Assembly: GCA_012842035.1 (NCBI GenBank)
Contig: DUTO01000035.1
Location: 1-5,084, forward strand
From: Clostridia bacterium
GTDB lineage: Bacteria; Bacillota; Peptococcia; DRI-13; DTU073
DNA: 5,084 nt
Direction: 5' to 3'
The notes under the pieces were generated by a model. The model was not told the DNA's origin. It was given only the letters and a program-made list of their open reading frames with translations, and did not search any database. Shown here one piece after another: positions 1 to 5,084 of this stretch. How positions within the stretch are numbered: the first letter of the stretch is position 1; each line of letters opens with the position of its first letter. Position numbers and translations under genes: made by a program.

Positions 1-288
1 GCTTTTGAAAAAACTTTAAACACAGAAGTAATTATTCCTAAATATTATGATGTAATGGGAGCCGTAGGTTGTTGTTATTTGGCGATGAAAGCTACTCAAA
101 ATAAACCTACTAAATTTAAAGGTTGGCGGGCGGCAGAATTTAATTTCCGACCGACTAGTTTTGAATGTCAAGGTTGTCCTAATCTGTGTGAGGTTATTCA
201 GATTTATGAAAATGATGTGGTCATCGCTCGTTGGGGCGATCGTTGTGGCAAGTGGTCTAATGCAAGCCTTAGTAGTGAGGTAAGTTGA
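1..288 (+). CDS. Acyl-CoA dehydratase activase, C-terminal end (partial, 5' end outside window)
   Basis: This is the last 95 residues of a protein whose reading frame is open from base 1 and stops with TGA at 286-288. The first ~30 residues (TEVIIPKYYDVMGAVGCC) match the end of the BadF/BadG/BcrA/BcrD ATPase fold, where V-x-P-x-x-x-x-x-x-GA is typical. A short extension follows with FECQGCPNLCEV and then WGDRCGKW, giving a C-x2-C-x3-C cluster plus a fourth cysteine. This arrangement is familiar from activases of 2-hydroxyacyl-CoA dehydratases. Those are Fe-S ATPases that push one electron into the dehydratase during amino acid fermentation. The cysteines could bind a metal or Fe-S cluster, which is inference. 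The ATPase motifs lie outside the window, so the short form cannot be told from the large multi-domain activase-related proteins, and the dehydratase partner is not visible. An internal ATG at 55 is not a plausible start, because it would cut the ATPase fold. Confidence 0.8.
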   Translation, partial: AFEKTLNTEVIIPKYYDVMGAVGCCYLAMKATQNKPTKFKGWRAAEFNFRPTSFECQGCPNLCEVIQIYENDVVIARWGDRCGKWSNASLSSEVS

Positions 289-308
289 GTTTTTAAAAAG
301 GTGTTTTT

Positions 309-626
309 CTATTTGGAGTTAAAGAGTGATTTGTTTTTTACTTTTGTTGGCGGAAGTTGATGTAAGGCGGGAGAACTAGACTCTTTTTCAGCCAGGGGAT
401 GGCGTGGAGCAATAACAATAGTGATACTGCTCATTATTATTTTCTGCTGATCATATTCAACCCGTGGTATAATTACTGATAATTCGGTCGGAACTTCTAA
501 GGTGGTTTCTCTTTTGACAAACAAATTTAAACCACATAAATTAAGTTTAATTTCATCACGTGTTAAATGCGGAGTTTTAAATTTGGGTAAGTTATTTTTT
601 ATTTTAGTTAAAAAAGTTTTTTTCAT
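309..626 (-). CDS. Small hypothetical protein, 105 aa, family not recognised
   Basis: I do not recognise this protein. It reads MKKTFLTKIKNNLPKF at the start, has a basic N-terminus, a middle with alternating hydrophobic residues that looks like beta-strand (around LSVIIPRV and SSITIVIAP), and a Ser/Pro/Lys-rich, probably disordered tail. There is no signal peptide and no membrane segment, so it is probably cytosolic. I chose the ATG at 624-626 because the G-rich ribosome binding site (AGGACAGGGGG on the minus strand, 635-645) lies 8 bases upstream. A GTG at 630-632 in the same frame sits only 2 bases from that site. The codons are A/T-ending like those of the neighbouring genes, and no competing reading frame of comparable size covers the stretch, which supports a real gene. 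Its stop codon is 20 bases from the convergent stop of the activase gene, so it is probably transcribed alone. Role unknown. Confidence 0.55.
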   Translation of the reverse strand: MKKTFLTKIKNNLPKFKTPHLTRDEIKLNLCGLNLFVKRETTLEVPTELSVIIPRVEYDQQKIIMSSITIVIAPRHPLAEKESSSPALHQLPPTKVKNKSLFNSK

Positions 627-634
627 TTTCACTT

Positions 635-645
635 CCCCCTGTCCT
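635..645 (-). promoter_or_regulatory. Ribosome binding site of the small minus-strand gene
   Basis: Read on the minus strand this is AGGACAGGGGG. Its G run ends 8 bases before the ATG at 624-626 and only 2 bases before the GTG at 630-632. The spacing therefore favours the ATG, and the presence of the site is the main support for the gene being translated. Confidence 0.5.
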
Positions 646-702
646 ATATATTATGACTTATAAAGTTAAAAAGTTTTTACTGCATTTAGATGTTTTTTAA
701 TA

Positions 703-708
703 TATAAT
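703..708 (+). promoter_or_regulatory. Possible -10 box upstream of the kinase gene
   Basis: A perfect TATAAT lies 64 bases before the kinase start, in an A+T-rich gap. No good -35 box stands 16-18 bases upstream. The closest TTGACA-like hexamer is TTTACT at 676-681, separated by 21 bases, which is too far. The call rests on the -10 hexamer alone in a region where such strings arise easily by chance. Confidence 0.3.
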
Positions 709-756
709 GACAGAAATGGTCTGGATAAAAATTAAAGAATATTATTAATATATTTT

Positions 757-764
757 AAGGAGGG
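757..764 (+). promoter_or_regulatory. Strong ribosome binding site deciding the kinase TTG start
   Basis: AAGGAGGG is a near-perfect match to the anti-16S sequence. Two in-frame TTG codons follow, at 767 and 773. From AGGAGG (758-763) the first is only 3 bases away, too close for initiation, while the second is 9 bases away, which is ideal. The protein therefore most likely begins at 773. Confidence 0.8.
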
Positions 765-772
765 AATTGCTA

Positions 773-2455
773 TTGCAGGAAAGCAAACAAAAAGAGTTAT
801 TAGTTTTGGAGGTACATGGCAAAAGCATTCAAGTGCAACCTCGCACAACTTTACTAAGTATTGCTGCGTCCTTAGAAAAGGACTTTGTTTATCCTATTTT
901 AGGAGCTAAATATAATGGGGAATTAGTTGATTTATATAGGGAAGTGACTGTAGGGGGTAAAATTGAATTTTTTGATATTACTTCTTTAGAAGGGATTAGA
1001 ATTTACAGGCAAAGTTTAGTATTTCTTCTCGCGAAAGCCGTCAATGAATTATTTCCTTTGAGAAAGCTCAAGGTGCAGCATTCTTTAGGTAAAAGTTATT
1101 ATTGTGAATTTAAGGGGATGGATTACACTTCTCCGTTAGATTTAATGGCTTTAGAAGCTAAAATGAAAGAATTTGTAGAAGCGGAAGAACCGATTATTCC
1201 TCAAGATTTAAGTCGAGAGAATGCGTTGCGGATTCTAGTGGCACAAGGGCATGAGGAAAAAGTTGCTTTGTTGGAAAACTTGAATTGGAAAAAAATTCGG
1301 ATTTATACTTCCGGTTCTTATTCGAATTATTCATATCGGCTTTTGGTACCTGATACAGGAAAATTAAAAGTGTTTAAATTAGAAACTTATGCGAAAGGTT
1401 TTTTATTGAGGTTCCCGGTACCGGGCAATCCCACAGAAGTAGCACCTAATCCTAATTTACCGAAATTAGGGCAGGTTTTTCGGGAGTCAGAGGAATGGGT
1501 CAGTATTTTAGGAGTAGAGAATCTCGCTGGTTTATACAGACATTGTCAGTATGACCAGCAGAAATATAATCAATTGATTCATATTGCTGAAGCATTACAC
1601 GAAAAAAAGATTGCTAGAATTGCGGATGAAATATATAGTCAGCATGAGCAATTTAGAATTGTGTTAGTAGCAGGTCCTTCTTCTTCGGGAAAGACTACTT
1701 TTGCGCAACGTTTAGCTATCCAGTTGCGGGTTTTAGGATTGCAGCCAGTTCCTATTTCGCTTGATGATTATTTTGTTAATCGTGAGAATACACCTTTTGA
1801 TGAGTGGGGTGAGCCTGATTTTGAGGCCCTGGAAGCGATAGATTTAGAACTTTTTAATCAGCATTTGCGAGAATTGATTGCTGGACTTGTTGTGGAAGTT
1901 CCTGTGTTTAATTTTGGAACTGGGCAGAGAGAATGGCCGGGGAAAAAATTACAGGTTAACCCGGGTCAACCGTTAATTATTGAAGGAATCCATGGTTTGA
2001 ATGAACAGTTAACTTCTGCCGTATCCAGGAAAAACAAATATAAGATTTACATTAGTGCTTTAACGCAAATTACCATTGATGACCATAATCGGATTCAAAC
2101 TACTGATACGAGGTTAATTAGAAGGATTGTGCGTGATTATCAGTTTCGGGGACAGAGTGCTTTAGGTACTTTAAAACGGTGGCCTTCGGTACGGCGTGGC
2201 GAGGAAAAAAATATTTTTCCTTATCAAGAAGAAGCGGATATGATGTTTAATTCGGCCCTGCTTTATGAATTATGTGTCTTAAAAAAGCACGCTGGTCCTT
2301 TACTTAATGAAGTAAGTATTGAGGAAAAAGAATATACGGATGCACGCAGATTATTAGATTTATTAGCTTATTTCCCGGAAATTACGGATAAAAACGTGCC
2401 ACTTAATTCTATTTTGCGGGAATTTATAGGAGGAAGCTCTATTCACGGGCAATGA
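773..2455 (+). CDS. Uridine-kinase-like nucleoside kinase with N-terminal TGS/ThrRS-like half
   Basis: This 560-residue enzyme probably phosphorylates a nucleoside with ATP or GTP in the cytosol (nucleotide salvage); the exact substrate is unknown. Residues ~12-73 form a TGS domain. Residues ~76-215 resemble the second additional domain of threonyl-tRNA synthetase, ending in LVPDTGKLKVFKL. The C-terminal half is a phosphoribulokinase/uridine kinase P-loop domain: Walker A GPSSSGKTT at 301-309, SLDDYF at 329-334 with the likely catalytic aspartate, a Walker B-like strand LIIEGIHGLN at 401-410, and an Arg-rich lid region RLIRRIVRDYQFRG near 447-460. Domain order and length fit the Bacillota family usually annotated as nucleoside or uridine kinase. 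The start is TTG at 773, chosen from the ribosome binding site at 757-764; a TTG at 767 would add two residues. The ThrRS-like part lacks the metal-site residues of true synthetases, so tRNA editing is unlikely. No terminator is visible after it. Confidence 0.88.
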   Translation: MQESKQKELLVLEVHGKSIQVQPRTTLLSIAASLEKDFVYPILGAKYNGELVDLYREVTVGGKIEFFDITSLEGIRIYRQSLVFLLAKAVNELFPLRKLKVQHSLGKSYYCEFKGMDYTSPLDLMALEAKMKEFVEAEEPIIPQDLSRENALRILVAQGHEEKVALLENLNWKKIRIYTSGSYSNYSYRLLVPDTGKLKVFKLETYAKGFLLRFPVPGNPTEVAPNPNLPKLGQVFRESEEWVSILGVENLAGLYRHCQYDQQKYNQLIHIAEALHEKKIARIADEIYSQHEQFRIVLVAGPSSSGKTTFAQRLAIQLRVLGLQPVPISLDDYFVNRENTPFDEWGEPDFEALEAIDLELFNQHLRELIAGLVVEVPVFNFGTGQREWPGKKLQVNPGQPLIIEGIHGLNEQLTSAVSRKNKYKIYISALTQITIDDHNRIQTTDTRLIRRIVRDYQFRGQSALGTLKRWPSVRRGEEKNIFPYQEEADMMFNSALLYELCVLKKHAGPLLNEVSIEEKEYTDARRLLDLLAYFPEITDKNVPLNSILREFIGGSSIHGQ

Positions 2456-2497
2456 AAAACGAAAATAATTTCCCAGAGAGGAATATCAGTTTTAGTA

Positions 2498-2526
2498 TAG
2501 ACATATTAACTAGAAGGTGTTATAAT
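2498..2526 (+). promoter_or_regulatory. Sigma-A-type promoter of the transporter operon
   Basis: A -35 box TAGACA (2498-2503, five of six matches to TTGACA) and a perfect -10 box TATAAT (2521-2526) are separated by the ideal 17 bases. The predicted transcription start is near 2533, giving a 5' leader of about 36 bases before the transporter ATG. This is the best promoter in the window and indicates that the transporter pair can be transcribed independently of the kinase upstream. Confidence 0.8.
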
Positions 2527-2530
2527 ACAA

Positions 2531-2549
2531 CTTGTCTAATTTAGATAAG
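2531..2549. promoter_or_regulatory. Inverted repeat at the predicted transcription start, possible operator
   Basis: CTTGTCTA (2531-2538) and TAGATAAG (2542-2549) are inverted copies around a 3-base centre. Seven of the eight positions are complementary and the eighth would be a G-U pair in RNA. The element begins 5 bases after the -10 box and covers the predicted +1, a classic place for a repressor to bind. It ends just before the ribosome binding site at 2553, so it could also form a small leader hairpin. Operator function is inference; no regulator gene is in the window. Confidence 0.4.
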
Positions 2550-2568
2550 AATAGGAGTTGATTTTTCA

Positions 2569-4074
2569 ATGGCTCGTGATCAATGGGGTACTAAGGCAGG
2601 TTTTCTTCTCGCTGCTATAGGCTCCGCAGTTGGGTTGGGAAATATCTGGCGTTTCCCTTATGTTTGTGCCTCTAATGGAGGTGGTGCATTTTTATTTCCT
2701 TATTTTTTCGCAATTATAACAGCCGGTATTCCGATTTTAATTTTGGAATTTACGATTGGACAAAAGTTTAGGGGTGGAGCCCCTGCCGCTTTGGGGTGCA
2801 TGAATAAAAAGTGGGAATGGTTAGGTTGGTTCCAGGCTGTTGTCGCATTTTTTATTGCTACTTATTATGCCGTAATTGTAGCTTGGTCGATTAGCTATAT
2901 CGGTTTTTCTGCTAAACAGGCTTGGGGAGTAGATACAGAGAGTTTCTTCTTTGAAAAGTATTTGAATGTATCTGATGGGCCTCTGCAGTTAGGTGGAATT
3001 CAACTGCAAATTTTAATTCCTTTTTTGGCGGTTTGGTTGCTGGGCTATATTATTCTTTCTAAAGGAATTAAAAATGGAATTGAAAAAGCTAATAAAATTA
3101 TTATTCCCCTGTTGCTTTTTTTAACGGGCGTGATTGTGGTACGTGGTCTTACTTTACCGGGAGCCCTAGATGGTTTGAATTATTTATTTACTCCTGATTG
3201 GGGAAGCATTTGGAAACCGGAGGTTTGGGTAGCGGCGTATGGTCAGATTTTCTTCAGTTTGAGTATTGGTTTTGCCATTATGATTACTTATGCCAGTTAT
3301 CTTCCGAAAAAAACGGATTTGGTAAATAGTGCTTTTATTACTGCTTTCAGTAATCATGGTTTTGAATTGTTTGTAGCTTTGGGTATTTTTGGGGTGTTAG
3401 GCTATATGGCTGGAGTGCAAGGTGTGGATGTGGCTGAAGTATCTAAGGCCGGAGTTGGTTTAGCCTTTGTAGTTTTTCCGGCAGCAATTAGTGCCTTGCC
3501 GGCCCTTAAAGGAACAGTAGGAGCGGTATTTTTCATCACTTTGGTTTTTGCCGGTTTTACATCCTTTATTTCCATTATCGAAGCTTATATCACCGGAGTT
3601 ATTGATAAATTTAATATACCTAGACAAAAGGCTTTGAATATTTTTGTAGGCATTTCTTTTGTAGTTAGTTTTATTTTCGTTACCGGAGCTGGTCTTTATG
3701 TCTTAGATATCCTTGACTACTTTATTAATAATTTCGGAATTGTTTTAGGGGGAATTTTGGAAGTTATTCTGGTTGGTTGGTTCTTTGACTTGGAAGGTTT
3801 ACGTACACATGCCAATAGATATTCTAATTTTGCTATAGGCAAGTGGTGGAATTATATGATTAAATTTGTGACTCCTCTTGTTTTAGGTTTTATGTTTGTA
3901 CAGAATCTTGTGCAGAACTTTATAGAACCGTATGGTGGTTATTCGTTTGGTTCCTTGCTCATAATTGGTTGGGGAGCTTTTGTTCTTTGTTTTGTCTTCG
4001 CTTTTGTTTTCTACAATATGAAAGGCGATTCCTCGGTTATGCTACAGCCTAGTAAAGAGGAGGTTAGTAAATAA
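2569..4074 (+). CDS. Sodium-dependent NSS-family amino acid transporter (MetP-like large subunit)
   Basis: This 501-residue inner-membrane protein of the neurotransmitter:sodium symporter family imports an amino acid or related solute with Na+. It is hydrophobic throughout, with about 12 likely membrane spans. The first span carries the family signature GSAVGLGNIWRFPY (18-31), with the gating arginine at 28, followed by NGGGAF. From remembered LeuT, Y100 (ATYYAV) matches the substrate-binding tyrosine of span 3, FFSLSIGF (228-235) the unwound span 6, and T331/S332 (AGFTSF) the Na2 site of span 8. N262 and E266 (SNHGFE) match LeuT N286 and E290. The glutamate there suggests chloride-independent transport. 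The ATG at 2569 follows AGGAG (2553-2557) by 11 bases. The gene has its own promoter and overlaps a small-subunit gene by one base, as in the MetP/MetS methionine/alanine importer of Corynebacterium. The substrate cannot be fixed from sequence alone; methionine, alanine or other neutral amino acids are plausible. Confidence 0.92.
   Translation: MARDQWGTKAGFLLAAIGSAVGLGNIWRFPYVCASNGGGAFLFPYFFAIITAGIPILILEFTIGQKFRGGAPAALGCMNKKWEWLGWFQAVVAFFIATYYAVIVAWSISYIGFSAKQAWGVDTESFFFEKYLNVSDGPLQLGGIQLQILIPFLAVWLLGYIILSKGIKNGIEKANKIIIPLLLFLTGVIVVRGLTLPGALDGLNYLFTPDWGSIWKPEVWVAAYGQIFFSLSIGFAIMITYASYLPKKTDLVNSAFITAFSNHGFELFVALGIFGVLGYMAGVQGVDVAEVSKAGVGLAFVVFPAAISALPALKGTVGAVFFITLVFAGFTSFISIIEAYITGVIDKFNIPRQKALNIFVGISFVVSFIFVTGAGLYVLDILDYFINNFGIVLGGILEVILVGWFFDLEGLRTHANRYSNFAIGKWWNYMIKFVTPLVLGFMFVQNLVQNFIEPYGGYSFGSLLIIGWGAFVLCFVFAFVFYNMKGDSSVMLQPSKEEVSK
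4057..4063 (+). promoter_or_regulatory. Ribosome binding site of the small-subunit gene, inside the transporter gene
   Basis: GAGGAGG lies within the last codons of the transporter gene, 10 bases before the ATG at 4074. It is a strong, well-spaced site, and shows that the 44-codon frame is translated in its own right, probably coupled to termination of the upstream gene. Confidence 0.8.
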
Positions 4075-4208
4075 TGAATACGAGTGCTTTAATCATGTTC
4101 CTTGTAGGAGCGATAATGCTTTGGGGCGGTTTGATTGTTTGTTTACGGATTGCTTTTAAAAAGCATAATAATGTTAATAATGGTGTAGATGATATAGCAC
4201 AGGAGTAG
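4074..4208 (+). CDS. MetS-like small subunit of the NSS transporter, 44 aa
   Basis: This 44-residue microprotein starts MNTSALIMFLVGAIMLWGG, has one membrane span at about residues 5-25, and ends in a charged, Asn-rich cytoplasmic tail. The size, the N-terminal (N/S)TSA motif, the WGG within the span and the position directly after an NSS transporter all match the methionine/alanine import NSS small subunit family (MetS of Corynebacterium). MetS is required there together with MetP for uptake. The ATG shares its A with the transporter's TAA stop (TAATG), so the two are translationally coupled and probably made in matched amounts. A strong ribosome binding site precedes it, and the operon terminator begins 3 bases after its stop. 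The role as an accessory subunit is inferred from the family; what it does mechanistically is not visible. At this length it is easily missed by automated gene calling. Confidence 0.87.
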   Translation: MNTSALIMFLVGAIMLWGGLIVCLRIAFKKHNNVNNGVDDIAQE

Positions 4209-4211
4209 TAA

Positions 4212-4252
4212 AACAAAAAGCCTCACTTCATTTTGAAGTGAGGCTTTTTGTT
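4212..4252. terminator. Bidirectional intrinsic terminator between convergent genes
   Basis: A perfect 19-bp stem (4212-4230 with 4234-4252) closes on a 3-base TTT loop. The core GCCTCACTTCA / TGAAGTGAGGC is flanked by AAAAA on the left and TTTTT on the right, so each strand gives a GC-containing hairpin followed by a U run. It ends the transporter operon on the plus strand and the DegV gene on the minus strand. Its right arm overlaps two bases of the DegV stop codon. Confidence 0.95.
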
Positions 4253-5084
4253 AGTAGGTAAAAGCTATACCGAGGGTTCCGGGGCCCGTATGCACTCCAA
4301 TTACGGGTCCAGTTTCGGCAAAAAAATCAATTTTTAAATCAAAGTTTTCTTCAATTCGCTTTTTAAAATAACAAGCTACTTCTTCGGCGGCACCGTGTGC
4401 TACAGCTACATGTTTCGGTATTTTTTGACCTAAAACTTTGGTCATGCTTTCTACCATTTTGCTGATCGCTTGTTTTTGATTTCTTACTTTACCCAAAGGG
4501 ATATAAATTCCGTTTTCTACTTTAACGACTGGTTTGATTTTGAGAATAGTACCGAGCAAAGAGGAGACTTTGCCGATTCGTCCCCCTTTTTCTAAGTATT
4601 CAAGAGTGTCAAGCGAGAAGAAAACCTCAGTACGTTGACGTACTTTGGTTAATTTTTCCCAAACTGTTTCTAAAGATAAATTTTTTTTAATCATTTCCAG
4701 TGCTGATACGACCTGAAGACCTATGCCTAAGCTAATGGATTTAGAATCAAAGATGCGGATATTGCCTTTAAGCATTCGTGCTGCTGTTTCAGCCATGGAC
4801 GCGGTACTACTTAAGCCGGAAGAAATATGAATAGAGAGAATTTCGTATCCTTCTTGCAGTAAAGATTGATATGTTTTCAGAAAGTCATTGATAGAAGGAG
4901 TAGAGGTTTTGGGTAAATGATTTCCTGCTTTTTCTAATAAAGGATAAAATTCTTGAGGATGAATATCGACACCATCTAAATAGGTTTTATCAGGAAAATT
5001 TACATACAGGGGAACTACGGTAATTTCATTTTCCTTGATAAAATCTTCCGGTAGGTCAGCGAAAAAGATGCCCCATAAAATTAA
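4251..5084 (-). CDS. DegV family fatty-acid-binding protein (FakB-like), 5' end beyond window
   Basis: The minus-strand frame is open from the right edge of the window to a TAA at 4251-4253, giving 277 residues. DegV proteins are ~280 residues, so only a few are missing. Proteins of this cytosolic family bind one fatty acid; FakB members present it to the kinase FakA for phosphorylation and entry into phospholipid synthesis. Visible motifs in order are ADLPEDF (5040-5060), ITVVPLYVNF, YLDGVDI, PKTSTPS (4893-4913), SIHISSGLSSTAS (4800-4835), DTLEYLEKGGRIGK, KIKPVV, and the C-terminal GPVIGVHTGPGTLG. An internal ATG at 4794-4796 would remove the whole N-terminal lobe and is not the start. Two oddities: the usual DST before ADLP is replaced by hydrophobic residues, and the usual SSxLSGT reads SSGLSST. 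No FakA gene is visible, and its promoter lies outside the window. DegV genes occur in several paralogues, so the specific role is uncertain. Confidence 0.9.
   Translation of the reverse strand, partial: LILWGIFFADLPEDFIKENEITVVPLYVNFPDKTYLDGVDIHPQEFYPLLEKAGNHLPKTSTPSINDFLKTYQSLLQEGYEILSIHISSGLSSTASMAETAARMLKGNIRIFDSKSISLGIGLQVVSALEMIKKNLSLETVWEKLTKVRQRTEVFFSLDTLEYLEKGGRIGKVSSLLGTILKIKPVVKVENGIYIPLGKVRNQKQAISKMVESMTKVLGQKIPKHVAVAHGAAEEVACYFKKRIEENFDLKIDFFAETGPVIGVHTGPGTLGIAFTY

Noticed and set aside
55..288. Independent 77-residue gene starting at the ATG at 55
   Set aside because: The same frame is open to base 1 and its upstream residues continue the activase ATPase fold. The ATG codes for the Met of the conserved DVMGA segment, and no ribosome binding site precedes it.
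290..308. TTTTTAAAAAGGTGTTTTT as a terminator between the activase and the small minus-strand gene
   Set aside because: The possible stem is only five A-T pairs without any G-C pair, too weak to call an intrinsic terminator.
665..680. Imperfect palindrome GTTAAAAAGTTTTTAC in the gap before the kinase
   Set aside because: Pairing is interrupted and nearly all A-T. Such strings are expected by chance in this A+T-rich gap, so it is not called as an operator or hairpin.
627..772. Riboswitch or T-box leader before the kinase
   Set aside because: The gap is short and A+T-rich, with no T-box motif, no stable stems and no terminator hairpin ahead of the start codon.
2456..2497. Terminator after the kinase gene
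   Set aside because: No G-C-containing hairpin followed by a T run was found, so read-through into the transporter operon remains possible.
4251..4796. Short DegV gene starting at the ATG at 4794-4796
   Set aside because: The frame stays open upstream to the window edge and encodes canonical N-terminal DegV motifs (ADLPEDF, VVPLYVNF, PKTSTPS), so the ATG is internal.
1..5084. Mobile element, defence system, CRISPR array, tRNA or rRNA
   Set aside because: No transposase or integrase motifs, no spaced repeats, no tRNA-like or rRNA-like sequence were seen; all large frames belong to ordinary metabolic or transport families.

Overview
The window is A+T-rich bacterial DNA. It has strong AGGAGG-type ribosome binding sites, a TTG start and short intergenic gaps. 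The gene families are an acyl-CoA dehydratase activase, a TGS-domain nucleoside kinase, a sodium-coupled amino acid transporter with a tiny subunit, and a DegV/FakB protein. Together these point to an anaerobic, low-GC Bacillota (Clostridia-like) genome that ferments or imports amino acids. The genus cannot be read from the sequence. The window is not a mobile element or a defence island: I see no transposase, integrase, CRISPR array or RNA gene.

Left part (1-772): the 3' end of an acyl-CoA dehydratase activase gene enters from the left edge and stops at 288, ending in a Cys-rich extension. A small unrecognised gene on the minus strand (309-626) converges on it, with only 20 bases between the two stop codons. 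A short A+T-rich gap then carries the divergent upstream signals of the small gene and of the kinase.

Middle part (773-4208): a 560-residue uridine-kinase-like enzyme, with an N-terminal half resembling the TGS and second additional domain of threonyl-tRNA synthetase, is followed by a 113-base gap. That gap holds a near-consensus sigma-A promoter (TAGACA, 17 bases, TATAAT). The promoter drives a two-gene unit: a 501-residue neurotransmitter:sodium symporter (NSS) family transporter and, overlapping its stop codon by one base, a 44-residue single-span MetS-like small subunit. The pair most likely forms a Na+-driven amino acid importer.

Right part (4209-5084): a perfect 19-bp hairpin with flanking A and T runs ends the transporter operon. 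Read from the other strand, it also ends a convergent DegV-family (fatty-acid-binding) gene that runs off the right edge.

No wholly new system is visible. The points most worth a second look are the loss of all four metal-site positions in the ThrRS-like half of the kinase, the unusual start of the DegV protein, the overlapping microprotein subunit, the inverted repeat at the transporter's predicted transcription start, and the small gene of unknown function.
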